This document shows positions 45,102-59,317 of a stretch of 64,000 nucleotides of DNA, one piece after another. Every line of letters starts with the position of its first letter. The first letter of the stretch is position 1. A program made the position numbers and the translations under genes. The notes under the pieces are model-generated. The model was given only the letters and a program-made list of their open reading frames with translations, was not told the origin of the DNA and did not search any database. Where the stretch lies: positions 21,271,501-21,335,500 of the forward strand of contig NC_092183.1 of NCBI RefSeq assembly GCF_043641665.1, in the 5' to 3' direction. The DNA is from Enoplosus armatus (Eukaryota > Chordata > Actinopteri > Centrarchiformes > Enoplosidae).

Positions 45102-48100
45102 TCAGTGGTAGCCGTTAGTGAAGGCCGTAGCGATCAAAGGGCCCTGTGGGAGCAAGCAAACAAGTTCACAATTTGTTCTAAGTCTGAAAACTTTAATTTC
45201 TCCTATTCTAAAATATATGGTTTCTGCTGCAGTGTTTTGTTGGAAAGAATAACTGCACACATCCTCAAGTCATGATGGCACACAGCTGAGAAACACAGGC
45301 ACGTGAATAAGTGGGTTTCCATTCGCCAGGTTTAATGCAAATTTTGAATGAGGTCACAAATTTGAAAAATATCATATTATGATATCAAAATATCATATAA
45401 AAGCTTTTACGCTTGGCCACGGTGGAAAATTTGATATTATTATAGGATACTGATAAAGATGAGTAGAGCTTAGTTCAAAAACTGGAAACAGGGGGAAACA
45501 GCTAGCCTGGCTCTGTCCAAAGGTAACAATCTGCCTTCCAATCTGCGTTCAAATTCCTCTGCTGCCCCAGAAAGTATAGGAGTGAATGTTCCTAAAATAC
45601 GTGATCAGTAGAGAGGCTATCTCACCCCCAAACTGTGGCTGAATCCAGTGCTCGGGGCGGGGCTCGCAGCGCTGAGGTAACTGCTGACAGCCGACTCCTG
45701 ACTGGCTGTTCCATAAAGGTCCGCCATCGGACCCGGGCTGCTCGTACCTAAAAATCCAGCTGTGCGAGACGGGTTGGAGCCTGAAAGTAAAATAAAAAAA
45801 ACAACAACAATGTAAAGTTTTACCTGTTAAAACATCGACTTTGTCAAAATCAAGGCTCGGGGGCTTGTTAGTTCAACTAAATGACTTTCACGTAGATACT
45901 TTACAAACAACAAATTAATTTTCCTCTAATCTGATTTTCTTCATACGTGAAAGATCCTACGCATCTTTAAAGTGGCTATTATTGGTGGATATTTTTACAA
46001 TGACAACGGATCAAATGACAGAGAATCAGCACACGACTCTGCAGTGAATTCCATATATCTTGAAGTGGCTCCCCTCAATTTCACATGTTCAGATGTACGA
46101 AAAAATAACATTTACAGAAATAACATAATATTTTCAATACTCATACCTCTAACTACTGCTGCTGCTGCCGCCGCCGCCGCCATTGGTCCATATGCTGTGA
46201 GAGGAATGGCTAAAGAGCCAGAAAAGGAAAGATCCAGGTTAAACGTCTTGGTGTGGCAGACAGGTAATGACTAACTAATAACATAACTTCAAAGTCTGAC
46301 TCCAGTACTCATAAACTTTCAACCAAGCCTTGTGAATACAAAATGCCAATGAGAGTGCTGCTCATAAGAGCGGTTGATGAGGTCACTGGAGGGAGCCTTC
46401 AAAGTGAACTTCCTCATTACTGTCAGCAATCCTGCCTTCAGATAGAGACCGAGGAGGACTGACAAACACAAACATGCAAACCAAAGAGTGATCAGGTGTT
46501 GATGCTAACGTGCCGTGTAGCAGACTGACGACATGCTGCTTGTAAAGTCCAGAGGAGGGACTGACTGACCTGTGAGCTCAGGGGGGTGGGGTGAAGTCAG
46601 AAGGGGAGTCCTCTCTAAGTGGAACTCTAAAACAGAAACATCAGAGTGCTGTTGAGACACACACCACCGCCGCCAGAAAGGAGAACACACACACACACAC
46701 ACACAGGCAGGGAAACACCTCAGAGGTGAGGACAGGAGGCATGGAGAGCACATGTAGGCATACACAGGGTTTGAGGAATGCAAACAGGAATTAAAGCATG
46801 GTCCATAAAGTAGTGTTAAAATCATTACAGATCAGCAAGAAATACAGCGCATGTTACAATTTCGTCACACAAACTAAAAACACTTCAGTTCAAGCGTCTG
46901 CTCTGATTTCATCAATATGTAAAAACATCTAATTTTGGAATTAACTCCCAGATTCACTTCATACACTCACAGTGAAATACAATGCCACGCTAACATGCAC
47001 ACACATACTTGTACACTAAGCTAAGCGGATGCAATTCCACTCCCTGATATTTACAAGCAGCCATTTACACTCACAGTGTTTCACGTGCTTCTGTGGAAAC
47101 ATGTTTGTATTTGTGACAGCGCGTCTACTGTCAGTTCACACAACTACACAGGTTAAAGTTTGTCTTATCAATTCATCAGAGCATTGACACCAAAATCCTC
47201 CTCCCTTTTCACTTCAAACAGGCTACGCTACATTCAACAACGTGTTAACCTGCTGCTCAGGGAATAAATACACATTTAGCTGCGCTGCAGCATTGCTCTG
47301 TCCCTGTCCGACACTTTGGTCCAGACTGAAATATTCCCACAACTATTAGATTCAGTACATTTTGTAAACACAGTCATGTTTCCAACAGGGCGACTCCTAC
47401 TGACTTTGGTGAGTCCCTGACTTTTCCTCTAAGAGGTTGTCATTTTATGAGTGAAATTTGCTACAGACATTCAAGGTCTATAGAGGATCAATTGTAATGA
47501 CTGCAGTGACTTTTCCTCTCGCGCCACCATCGGGTCATAATTTCTATTCATCCAGTACTTTGGTTTATGACCAGATACCTGCAAAACTAACCACATTCCC
47601 ATCGAACTGGCTGTACTTTGTGTGGGTGAACACTTGAACACTTGCACCTGCTAACTAAAGACGGCTGTGTATTTATCTCTCAGTTAAAGTGACAGAAACA
47701 ACTCGGAGTGTATCAGGAGCAGAGAGTGTGCTATGATTACCAGGGAACTGGTAGGTATATCCAGGAGTGATGCCAGCATAGCTGCGACTGGTGTAGGTGG
47801 CTGTCTGGAAGCCAGGATAACCTGTGGAGAGAGTTAAGAGGCCAGAATCATTGAGGCGTTCAGAGGAAGTACCTGACTCAAACAAGAGCAACAGGTGTGT
47901 GGTCGTGCTGCCCCCTAACAGTGAGGCCTGGTACCGTCTGTGACATGCAGGTGGGTGATATTCTACACCTGTGGTCTGGATTTCAGGACTGAGCAGCTTA
48001 CTGTCTTTGTCTTCTGTTTCACTCTCAGCAGTGCACATTACACAGAGATGGTCTTTGTATACAAGCCGACACCTGGAGAACTGACCTCAGAACAACATTC

Positions 48101-50794
48101 AGACGGACAACAATAATGTTATCTATTACCAGCACCCTAAACAAATGTCATACTTTTTACATTTTTGTGTGGTGGCGTCTCCCCTAATCTACACGGTCTA
48201 ATCAAAGCTCTGAAATACTGACGAGAAGGGTGCCATTCTCAGACTGAACAGTAGGTGGTAGCATCGGCGCGGCAAGTCTAGCTTCAGATGCACAAACAGG
48301 TCCTGCCCTCTGTGAGTACTAAATCAGACACCATAATAAATATCTGTTAATGAGTTGGCCCTGCTCTGGAGGATAATGTTCGAGGCAATGAGAAGACCCG
48401 GATTGCTAAAGGGCCATTCCACTCATTCTACAGCTGAGGCTCAGTTAATAAATAGCCCAAGCCGAGACCACCCTGATGACGTCACTATGACATCGTCAGG
48501 GTTATCTCTCGAGACTGAGACATTTTTAACAGTAAGCCTGCGTTAAAAACTGGAGGTATGGGGTTCGAGGGGTTTGCCTTATGGGAAATGTAGGAACCAG
48601 AGCTTGACCCATACTGTAGACTAAGGGTGAGGATAACTTCTGATGCTTCTGTTTTAACCGTTCGTTCTTTAAGCTGTCACGCGTGAGTCCCAAAACCTTA
48701 TGGGAGTGCAACACTGAACTGCTGCAGATCCTGACTAGTGTGAGAACCATATTCAAAGTTTGAACATGAAGTTAAAACTTTAATAACACATAAACCGCTA
48801 TGAAACAAGCATTATCTATCTAACTATAATGTATGTATCTGGCTAATTAATGGTTTGAATATGTTTAGATGCAAATATTGACAAGTAAAAAACACTGCAT
48901 GTACCTAAATATTCAGTTTGTGTCTTTTTTGATCCCTTCTATAGTCTAGAGGTCTACATAATCAAGGCTGCACGGTGGAGAGTTAAGTGGTCAGCTTTCT
49001 CCCCATGAGACACCATGTGACCTTTAAGGCAGCTGCGGCCTTTATGCAGGAATATTTACTGTCAGGTTCATGCGTGCAACCACATCCTTCCTGTCTTAAT
49101 CAATAATACCTTACCCAGCATACCAATGCCCAGCATGAAGGCGTCCATTCCATAGGGCATCACGCGAGAGCGCCCCCTGGCTGAGCCCGTGGGGGACATC
49201 ACCTCCTTGGGCTGAGCTTTCTTACACTCCACCTGTTTCCAGCGGGCAAGAGACAAATCAGCGCGTCTAGTTTCTACATGATGTGGTGGCATTAGAGTGT
49301 CGTTAGCACATCGCGCAGCTCACCATTTTGTTGTTGATCTCATGGAAGTGGATCTCGCAGACTTTCTCCACCACGTCCTCGTTCTCAAACGTCACAAATC
49401 CAAACCCTGGTGAGGACGAGGCAAGTTTATGAGGAGAAACACATTTCACACAGTATGTTGGATTCAGACAGTAGGCCTTTCTGCACAGCTAATAGTCTTC
49501 AGTAATCAGTGCTGTAATAGCCGCTTAACAACCCCCCCCCCCCCCCCACCACCCCCTTCAATGCTGCTATTCTGCACTCATCCTTTTTTCCCCCCCTTCC
49601 TGGCCAGAAGGCCCGGGCAAAGCTGGTAGGCTGTCATAATCGATCAGTCCCAGGGTGGGGAGGAGGTGCTTAAGGAGGCTTTATCCTGATCCAGATTAAC
49701 GGACTGGCTAATTAGACTAGCCCCGTTCGTCTCCTCCAGCTCAGCCCACAGGAAGGAGGCTCGTGGGTGGGGGGGTGGGGTGGGGGGGGGGGATCAATAG
49801 ATACCCTGGAAGGACTGGAGGAAGTGTAGTATATTGACGATGAGAAGGAGAGATGTAGGTAATGGACGAACATAGAGAGGGGTCAGTCCAGTCTCACCTC
49901 TGTGTCTGTTGGTGGTCTTGTCGAACATGAGCATGGCATCGTCGACCTGGGGGGAGACAAACAACAGTTTTTTAGGCGGCGCTCTCTCTCTCTCTCTCTC
50001 TCTCTTGCCACGCGGCATATTGCCTGACCTCAGCCCTTCTCAAGTTCTGCAGGGAGGCTCAGCAACAGATGGACAGAGAGGAGGGGCAAGAGGGGACTGG
50101 AGACGAGCGACAGGTTACAAAGAGGAGGCCGAGGGGGCAGCGACAGGAAAATAAGAAGACATACTGTACAACAGGCAACTGGTGCTGCATGTGACTAACA
50201 GACATAACGGGTGGCATGAAAAGTTGGAAGTTGTGTTTGCTGCTAAACTGCCCTGGTCACAATCCTTTTCACAGAGAGCCCATAATCCGCCGCCTTCCTC
50301 CCCTCCAAAGTTTGACATTCCCATGGCAACTGTACAAAAAGTCCATATAAAAGAGCTCTTGAGCCAACATCAAATATGCTTTATGAATAGTGGGAGAGTG
50401 CCAGTGAGACAAAGAGGGCAGCAAAGAGAGAAACACTGACAAAAAAAAAAAAAGGAGCCAGTCACAAGCAGAAAGGTGAATCCTGTGGGCAGGTGGAGAC
50501 TCGATGAGAGGGGAGAGCTGATAGCGAGAGGAGAGGAATAGCGACAGGTGGAGATATGGTGAAAAGAGAGCACAGGGAGTTCTGTAAGAGGGAGGAAGAA
50601 AAAAAAAAAAAAAAGATTGGGTCAAAGTGGAAAGGGAGGAGAAAGAAGAGACAAAGAGAGAGGGAGAGAGAGAACAAAGAGGCCTGGAGGCTTTGTTTGT
50701 TGGCATAGTCAGCCATAATTCCTCCTCCTCTTCTCCCTTTGACCTCTCCCTCCGGCCCGGCCTCCCTTTATAGAGCAAAGACACAGGTGTCTAT

Positions 50795-50839
<45 letters not shown>

Positions 50840-51047
50840 CTTATGTCAAAGTTGGCCTACTCTTTCTCGCTCTCTCTGCTGTTTTTTTTCCTCTCTCTTG
50901 TCACAAGCTGACATGTTTATACTCCAGTCTGCACACGGAGGTCCAAATAAACATTTGGTAAATGAATCTGTGCTCTATAATAAGTTAACTGGATATGGTC
51001 CACTGAACAATTTGTCATAGCCACATACTCACACAGTGCTAGCACAC

Positions 51048-51107
<60 letters not shown>

Positions 51108-54100
51108 GACCCCCAAGGGCAGTTTGCCTACAGAAAGGTCAAAGGTGAGTGAGGAGTGTCAGTGTGAAAGGGGACCTGTTACTCCGCTGCCTCTCAAGTC
51201 ACTGCCTCCTCCCAGCCTGACATTTGCTCAACATGTTCAGCTCTCTATATCTCAGCGAAAAACATTTTATTTTAGCCATTTAGCAGACACTTTTATCCAA
51301 GAGGCCCGACAGTAGAGACTCCTCAGATTGCCAACACTTCAAACCATCAATTGTGAAGGAGAGCAAGGGTCAAGAAGGCCGCAACACCCAGAGCACACTT
51401 TGTGATTTACGCTAGAGATCTGAGTTGGAGCTGGCACCAAAAACCTTGACTCAACAAGGCAAACACACAGGATCCTCTGCAATCCCAACGTGAACTGGAA
51501 CTACGCGAGATCGTCCTGGAGGGTGCAGTAAAAACATCACAACAACGCCCCGCGGCTCCCCGTTTAACGCCGCAAACTGAGTTAATCGCACATCATTGCT
51601 TGATATTTCAAACACTGGCCATTTTTAATGGCGTACCGCTGGACAATATTCCCTCTTATCCTTTTTTTTTTTTTTTTCCACCTCTCATCTTCCCTGTTAT
51701 CCCCTGCCCATCCCTCTCCGCGCTCCTTTGTCCTCACCAGGACGGGACACAAAAGGTCCAGTGAGGCAGTCTAATCAGGAACTTCCATGGATGGCTGGAG
51801 CCCACATTTCGCCCGTCCATCCCTCGATATCTCTCTCGGCAAAATTCATCTCCACGTTATGATTGAGGAGGGAGCACGGGGAAACTCGAGGCCAAACGGA
51901 AAATAAAGTGCCGCGCAGTCGGAGGCGCGGCGGCTAAAACGGAGTCTTCGCATGTTTGACTTTGTAAAGTGTCAAGGGCTTGAGGTGCAGGTCCACCTGC
52001 AATATGCTGAAGAAGTTCATATGATTTTTTTGGTTTTGTTTTGTCTAATTTGTTTTTTGTTTTTTGCACAAGATCAACCAAAAAACTCACATGGCACTTC
52101 AATCGCACATACGGCCAGCTTCACACCAGAAGACACATTTATTAGTGCGAACAATCCAGAAACTTCCAGTATGCAGATAACTTCTGAACAAACTAACAAA
52201 ATATTTGTCTAGCTTTGTACAGAGGCATAATGGCCCTCGTAAACCCCCCCCCCCCCACCCCACCCCATCTTTGCCCCAGTTCCCTCTCTTACGCCTCCAC
52301 AAACCTCTCTCAATCAGGCCCTCCCTCCCTTGTCGGTGCCTTTGTCAGCCCATCATCTATTCTCTGCCTCGTTCAGAGTCCTCAGAATATAAAAACTTGG
52401 GCAAAACTTTATACTTCATAAATCAAACACAAACAAGCGTTTTCAGAAAACGAAGGCTGAGTGAGACGTTTGCAGGTTTTTTTAGATTAGTCGACTTGTA
52501 TTTAATGTTACCAAACTCCTGAGTTGACCCCCACCCAACACACACACTCATGCTAACACCCCCCCCCCCCCCTCCACCAACACCACCTCATCCCTCCTCC
52601 TTCAGAACAAAACCCCCTTACCCACAGAATTACTTGGGGACAATGGGCAGGCCAGGTCACCACGGTAACGGGCCAGGAGGGGGTTGTGGGTAGGAGCAGC
52701 TGTTACATCAGATTAATTCAGATTCTGATAATCCCTCCTCCTTCCTCACCACACACTCACTACAAAACTTTTCTCTCCCCTCCCTCCCTCTCTCTCCCTC
52801 TTCTAGTCCCCCGAACTTCGCCTGCTGCTCCCGGAGCCTCTCAGCCTCGTTATTTTTCCCTTCCTACCCTCTCCAAGCGTTTTCTCTCCCTCCTTTCTCG
52901 CCCTCCTCCTCCTCCTCTTCCTCCTCCTCCTCCTCCTCCTCCTCCTCGTGGTAACCCCTTAACTTCCAGGCGGCCGCTCGACTCCAAGTGAAGTTTTTCT
53001 CAGAGAATTGTGGTGAATCAGACTCGGCCGAGCTGGTGGGACGTGGTACTACGTGTTTCGAGGCAGTTGGTGTGTTTCTGCACTGATGCCGACAACTTAT
53101 GTGAATCCGTTAGAACTGACAAAATGATCCTTATTTCCATTCTGATCAATATTGCAACAAATAACAAATTCACCACAGTGTGACGTCCCGACAACTTCAA
53201 CCCTCTCTGAAACATCGCTCACCTTCCCAAACTGGTCAAAGTACTGTTTCACGTCCTCGATGGTTGTGTTCACTGACAGGCCTCCCACAAAGATCTTCTT
53301 GGTTCGAGTCACTAACTGTAAGAAGAGGAGAGGCGCGGATGAACAAATGTTTTGTAATGTCTGTTAGCGTAGATTTTTAATGAAATGATATATCTATCAG
53401 GATAGCAGTTTGTTTTTGTCCTAAAAGGTACTGTAAAGGTTACGATAAATGAGCGGTCACTCTACTACTTTAATACTTAATAAAACTACAGTATTGTTAG
53501 TGACAAATGTACTTTACTCAGCAATGTTAATTTGTACTGTTGCCACACTAAAAACTGAAAAAGAAATAGTTTTAAGAAATATAATTACAGATTCTAAAAG
53601 CAAAAGTACCAAACAAGTTGTTCTCACCACTGCCCCCAAAATTACAGGCACAATAGTTATTATCCGCTCGTTAAAAGCTCATTTAGAGGAGGAGTAGCAG
53701 AAAACGTCACTTTCTTTAGGTGGAACAATAAAAACTTTGGCCGTTTTGGGTTTGTCATTTTATGACCATCAATGAAAAAAAAAAAACGGAGACAGACAGA
53801 CTTTTGAACCTTTAAAATCTGAATGAATTACTGCTTGCAATAAATGATCAAAAGTAGTGGTTTTTTAGGTAGGTAAAAACACACTATTTCCTGCGTTGGA
53901 CAGCGAGCCAACCCTGGGTGCAGCAAATACTCCACTACACCTATAATTGTTTTTGGTCTTTTGCATCACTTCCACTTCCCTTCATAGCTATTTGTGACAA
54001 GGCGGATAAATTAGCTTTGCGTGTGATATTATAGTTCATCACATGGAATACAAGCTGTGTATACATGCAAGTCAAACTGTGGATTTTGGAACATTATTGC

Positions 54101-55897
54101 AAGTTAAAATTTAAATATTTTTCTCCCAAGAATTAATTGAATGTCTTTGTTTTCTGCGCTCTGATTCATTCTTTCATTTCCACTAAGCACTGCATTATGG
54201 GACACTGTCCATGGACATTACATTCAGAAGTGAAGCAGTTTCAGTGATTCACTGGTCTTTTATGTATAGTTCATTTCACCATTTTATCCTTGTGAACACT
54301 TCACACGTTGTACTTTCTGCAGCTGGGACTCATAATGGGTCACCAGTCGTTTTCTGCAAATCTGCTGTGTTAAAGTAAAAGTTATAAGGTTGCACAATCT
54401 CCCTGCGCTCACTACCAGTATTCCTTCATGCCTCATTAAGCTATCCTTTCTATTCCCCTCCATGTTGTTGCTAACAGAGGAGGCAAACTGGTTAAGATCT
54501 GGACAAAGCGTCCTTGAAACACAATACAGACGTTTAGGCAGGTTTAACAATAATGAGTGTCTCTGAAGTTGCGAACGCTTATTTGTTAACACACGATCAC
54601 GTAACACTTCAGTGATGTCAACGCTGCTCGCGTTCATCAGATTACGAGGCATTAGCCCCGATAAGAGACTGAAACGCTCAACACACACTAACCTTGCTGC
54701 AGACAATGCACGCACGGCTAACACGAGGAGACGGTTTGACTCACCTTGGGCTGAGCTCTGCGAGGGAATGCAACCTTTGGATCGATCTGCAGGAGAGAAT
54801 ACAGAAAACAAAGAGAGAGGCCTGGTTAGCGTTGTGTCATGGCACAGGTGAACCAGCAACCTGTTGGTGCACTCTGGCATCACACCCTCATCTTTGGCTC
54901 TTAAACGACTCATCGCTGACGGTGTCATATATACATGCTATCCTCCTCTTGGCCTAGCATGATGTATTCAATAATCCTAAATCAGAGCAATGAAAGACTC
55001 TCAAAGACACCTGATTTTTTTTTTTTTTTTTTATCATTCTCGGCCCTCACTGTGCTGGAAAACAGAATGACACCATTTATAATTGTGAAGGAAAATCTGG
55101 ATGAAGTTGACATCCGATGTACAGTACGTTCCCAAATCAACACATGCTAAGATGGTGACGCTTTCTCATTATAACCTGCTTCAGACAGCCGACCAGGTTC
55201 TGACTATGTCCTGGTCTGAACGCACTGCTGTCATCTGTTGATATGTGTGTGTGTCTGAATGTCACTGTGTGTACTTTGACAGCGATGCAGTGGTAGAGGA
55301 CATAAGGGAGAGTAAAATTTGACATCCAGCAGGTGATAATAACTCACTAATAATAACTAATTATATATCCATTGAAGGGTTGGTTCGCTTCCCTCTACTG
55401 GGGTCTAGTTGCAGATAGTTCTGTTTTGTTTTGTTTTTTTTACCCAGGTTCTGAGAGGTCAGCAATTGCAAATTATATTTGAAAAATCTCTTCCCATAAA
55501 CAACAGTTTTCATAGGAACTTGAAAGTGGTTCAAATGAATCTGTTCACACTGAGGCCCATGATTTATCCAAAGTAACAGTAACATTGTTTCTGGGAAGAC
55601 ACGCTGCGGCCATTTCTTGTTGTGCGCACCACAAATTAAATTCCATTGACTTCCATTGTATTGACGTGGAGGCAAAAAAACACAGATACTCAAAACCTGG
55701 CAAGGAAAACCAAAACCGCCTGCTTGGGTAGCTCCCTCCAGGTGTAAGTGAGAAAATGTTCTTTCCATAATTTGGGTGAAACAACTCTTTAAAACATCTT
55801 ATCTTCATAGAACTTCCTGTACATCCGTTGGTGATGTTTACTCTGAAATATTATTGCACATGCTTATATTCGGATGAAAACAAGGATAAAACAAATC

Positions 55898-55932
<35 letters not shown>

Positions 55933-56950
55933 CTGTGCTCAGGTGGAATGCCTGGGAATGTCCAGCGAACCCCCTGCCTCTCTCGTCACCACCATGTGAC
56001 ATGTGATCTCCTGGAATCTCACACGGGCACTACAATCACAAACACACCTCACCTCGGCGAGGAAAGCCCGAGCGGGAGGACAAGTGTGTCGGAAAAGAGA
56101 GCGCGAGGACCAAGTAGAGGAGAGGACGACGGCACGGGGGGAGTGGGGGGGGGGGGGGGGGGGCTGCCGATCAAACCACATAGACGGCAGATCCGCCCCA
56201 GTTTTGTTTGTTAGCGTTTGTTTTTCGGCCTCCCTCGGCTTTAGACGGAAGTGACGACAACAACAGGGAGCGCTCACCATCCTGTACGCTTTCAGGCAGA
56301 TCCGGATCGTCCTCTACCCTGCAGTTCCTTACATTTACACCCGGGGGGAAAAAGGACCAGCTTGACACCTCTTATTAATCTTAACTCTACAACTACAAAA
56401 AAAAAAAAGTTAGAAATTGATACATAATGTGGCCGAGCCCACTGAACGTCACCAAGGCTGAGATTGGAGAGAGAACCACACCATGCCACGAGGATGCAAT
56501 CATAGACAGGCGGTAAAATTGGAATTTGAGACCTCTATATTAGTCTATACTGGTCTAATAGAGCTAGAGAACAACTAGACTACTCCACTCTGTACTGCAG
56601 TTACACTAACAGATGGTGAGACAGTACAGCGCTAAGATTAGTCCGTAACCATGAGAGGGTAGAGTTGAACTACAGTAGAGAGCTAGAGCCTCTATGGTAA
56701 ACCACATGCGTTTACCAGAGTAAGGGTCACAGTGTTGTTTCTACTCCGATAAGAGTTCACATCACCGCCACTTTTCTTTTTTTTTTCTTTTTCTTTTGTT
56801 CTAGAGAGCAGAGTGAGAAGACTATAGGCTAAGACTGGAGGATCAGATGCAGAGTCTACTGTTTAGTTTCTATGGTGGCTAGACTACTCTGATAGTCACC
56901 TCCGGTCACCAACCCTCCTGATGTCCAACACTCCTGTGCACATTCAAAAA

Positions 56951-56986
<36 letters not shown>

Positions 56987-59266
56987 AGCAGAGTCAAACA
57001 CATGGCAGCACACAGCACATCCGTGGGGAGGAAATTGTGGACATTAAACAGATAAAGTGGCTGTATAAATGAAATCGGTTTGTTTCGTGGGACACAAAAT
57101 GTTGATCACAGCAAAGTCTAGAGATTGTTGCATCACCTGGATGTTTGAGCTTCACTTGAGCAGATGTGTGTGCAGAGTTTGATGCTAAAAAGCTGTTTTC
57201 ACATCCGTCTGCTGGAGGGGGAAAATGTCCTCTGTACTTACCTAAAATCTGAGTTTAAGGTGTTTACGTACAAGCAGGTATTAGACATCTTGAGTCCAGC
57301 AGTTACACTTATCTGAATATCTGAATATTCACAGATTCTGGATTTTTCAATGAGAGAGAAGACGTAGCTATACTTTTGAGAATGTGTAATGTTTGTAAAC
57401 ATATCAGACACAAATTATTATTCTGAGCAGAGTGTTTTATAAGTCATAAAACGTGGAGGGGATCATTAACTTTAAAAAAAAAAAAAAAAAAACACTTTCT
57501 CCCACATAAAGACACGTGAAGTTGCTTTAAGGTGTCAGAGGCCTAACCTCTGCGCACTCACAGCAAGGTAACAGGGAAGAAGCTGAACGTAATTCCAAGA
57601 GAGGTTTACGAAATCAGGGCAATCCCCTTTGACCAACTACATCCCAGCTATGCAACAGTTGGCCGAGTGCGCTGCCTGTCACAGGCTGGGATGGGAACAC
57701 ACTTGAAGCAACATGCCGATTGGGCGGCACTCGACATCTCAGAGGAGCAACTCAAGCTTGTTGACTCCAATCCTATTAGTTAAGAGAGCCATACTAATCA
57801 CAGATGGGGTTATCCTGCCCTGCCCCCCCCCCCCCCCCCCTTCTTTCCACTCAAGTCAGCATGGAAATGGTTAATGGGGGCCACAAATATGCCTGATGCA
57901 ACTCTGCAAAGCTGAGCTGTGTGACTTTGTTGTAAAACTCTCCGCTGTGCACCTCGGAGCTGCGATTGAATGGAAACTTTGTCCCACAAAAGGTGCAGTT
58001 TGCATCGGCCGTCACTGACTTTACAGATAGCAGGAGGCTGGGAGGGCACTCAGAGGGGCAACTAACACAGCAGCAGTTACATAAATCACAGTAAAACCTG
58101 CCTTGCTATACTGGTCCAAACCGGGCCGCATCTGTCCTTCAACACAATAAGTACCAATAAATTCCTCTGCAGCACTGTATTTGCTCTTTAGCCTCTCGGC
58201 AGAGCAAAGCTCTGTTAATTCCAGTGCCGGAGCGGTTCAGTCGGTCACAGCATGGCACATTCTTTCTGTTGCCACTGGAGAACTTTTCTCTCCCTTCTCT
58301 AACAGGATAACCTGTTAGCATGAGAGAGCAAGGGAGAGAGGGAGAGAGGGGGGCAGGGTGAGCAGTCTAAAAGGACTACTCTACTCACCATCCAACCCCT
58401 GTGGCTGATCACTGAGCTCTTTCCACGCCAAGCACACACACTCTCTGAGGCTGCCACAGCCCCCCACCAAAACGCCACCGACACACCCAACCGCCAGCCA
58501 CAAGGGGCCCTGCCACGGCCCACGAGGCTGCGTGGAGTTAACACATGCCCAAGTTAAGAGGAAAAACTCAAATTAGAAAGAGGTAATCGTCATTTGAGGG
58601 TTCTTCCATGAATAAACTTAATAAGTTGCTTATCAGAAGATAAACAGTCGGTATCATGACCTCCACTATCTGTGACTGTGACTGTTTATGCTGCCTTGAT
58701 TTCTGGTATCCTAGAAATGATTGTAAATGATGTGCATTGTTATCTTCTTTTTTTCTTTTGTGACAGAGCCATTCTTCAACTGTGGAGGGGGGGGAGTCAC
58801 TATGGAAACAAACCCCATGGCGAGTTAGTGGCGTCCAACCATGATGGCGCTACTTGTCATAGCTGTCGTGCCTGCAAGTGACACTATAGCAGTGGGGCAC
58901 TGGGGAGACCAAGAGAAATACAGTTTGACTCCTCTATCAAACAACTTCCACCATTGCTAATTTTGGATTAATAATAACCCAAAAAATCTCATTTCCTTGT
59001 AACTTTCTACAGCAAACAACCTGTTTTTTTTTATTCCTTCTCCATTTCTTTCCTCAGTTATTCCACTTATCCTCCAAAGATTCGAGAAGGTGCATCGCTC
59101 AGAGCACAAAAGGGGAAAGAAGAAATAGCCTCCCCTCATTTCAATACAGTGACTAACCCGCAGCCATCACCACTCCCACAGAGGAGAGAGGCGGGGGCAG
59201 TGGTCCCTATGGCGACCAACGGGCCACATTGTTCCCAGACTGGCCCACATTCATTACTGACAAAAA

Positions 59267-59317
<51 letters not shown>

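Noticed and set aside
50269..50784. A 171-codon minus-strand open frame rich in Ser, Leu and Phe
   Set aside because: It comes from purine-rich low-complexity intron sequence; its composition is what a GA-rich strand gives when read in complement.
57580..58070. Non-repetitive stretch in the large msi1 intron, considered as a conserved element or tRNA-like sequence
   Set aside because: It lacks recognisable A/B boxes and clear motif clusters; only cross-species alignment could support it.
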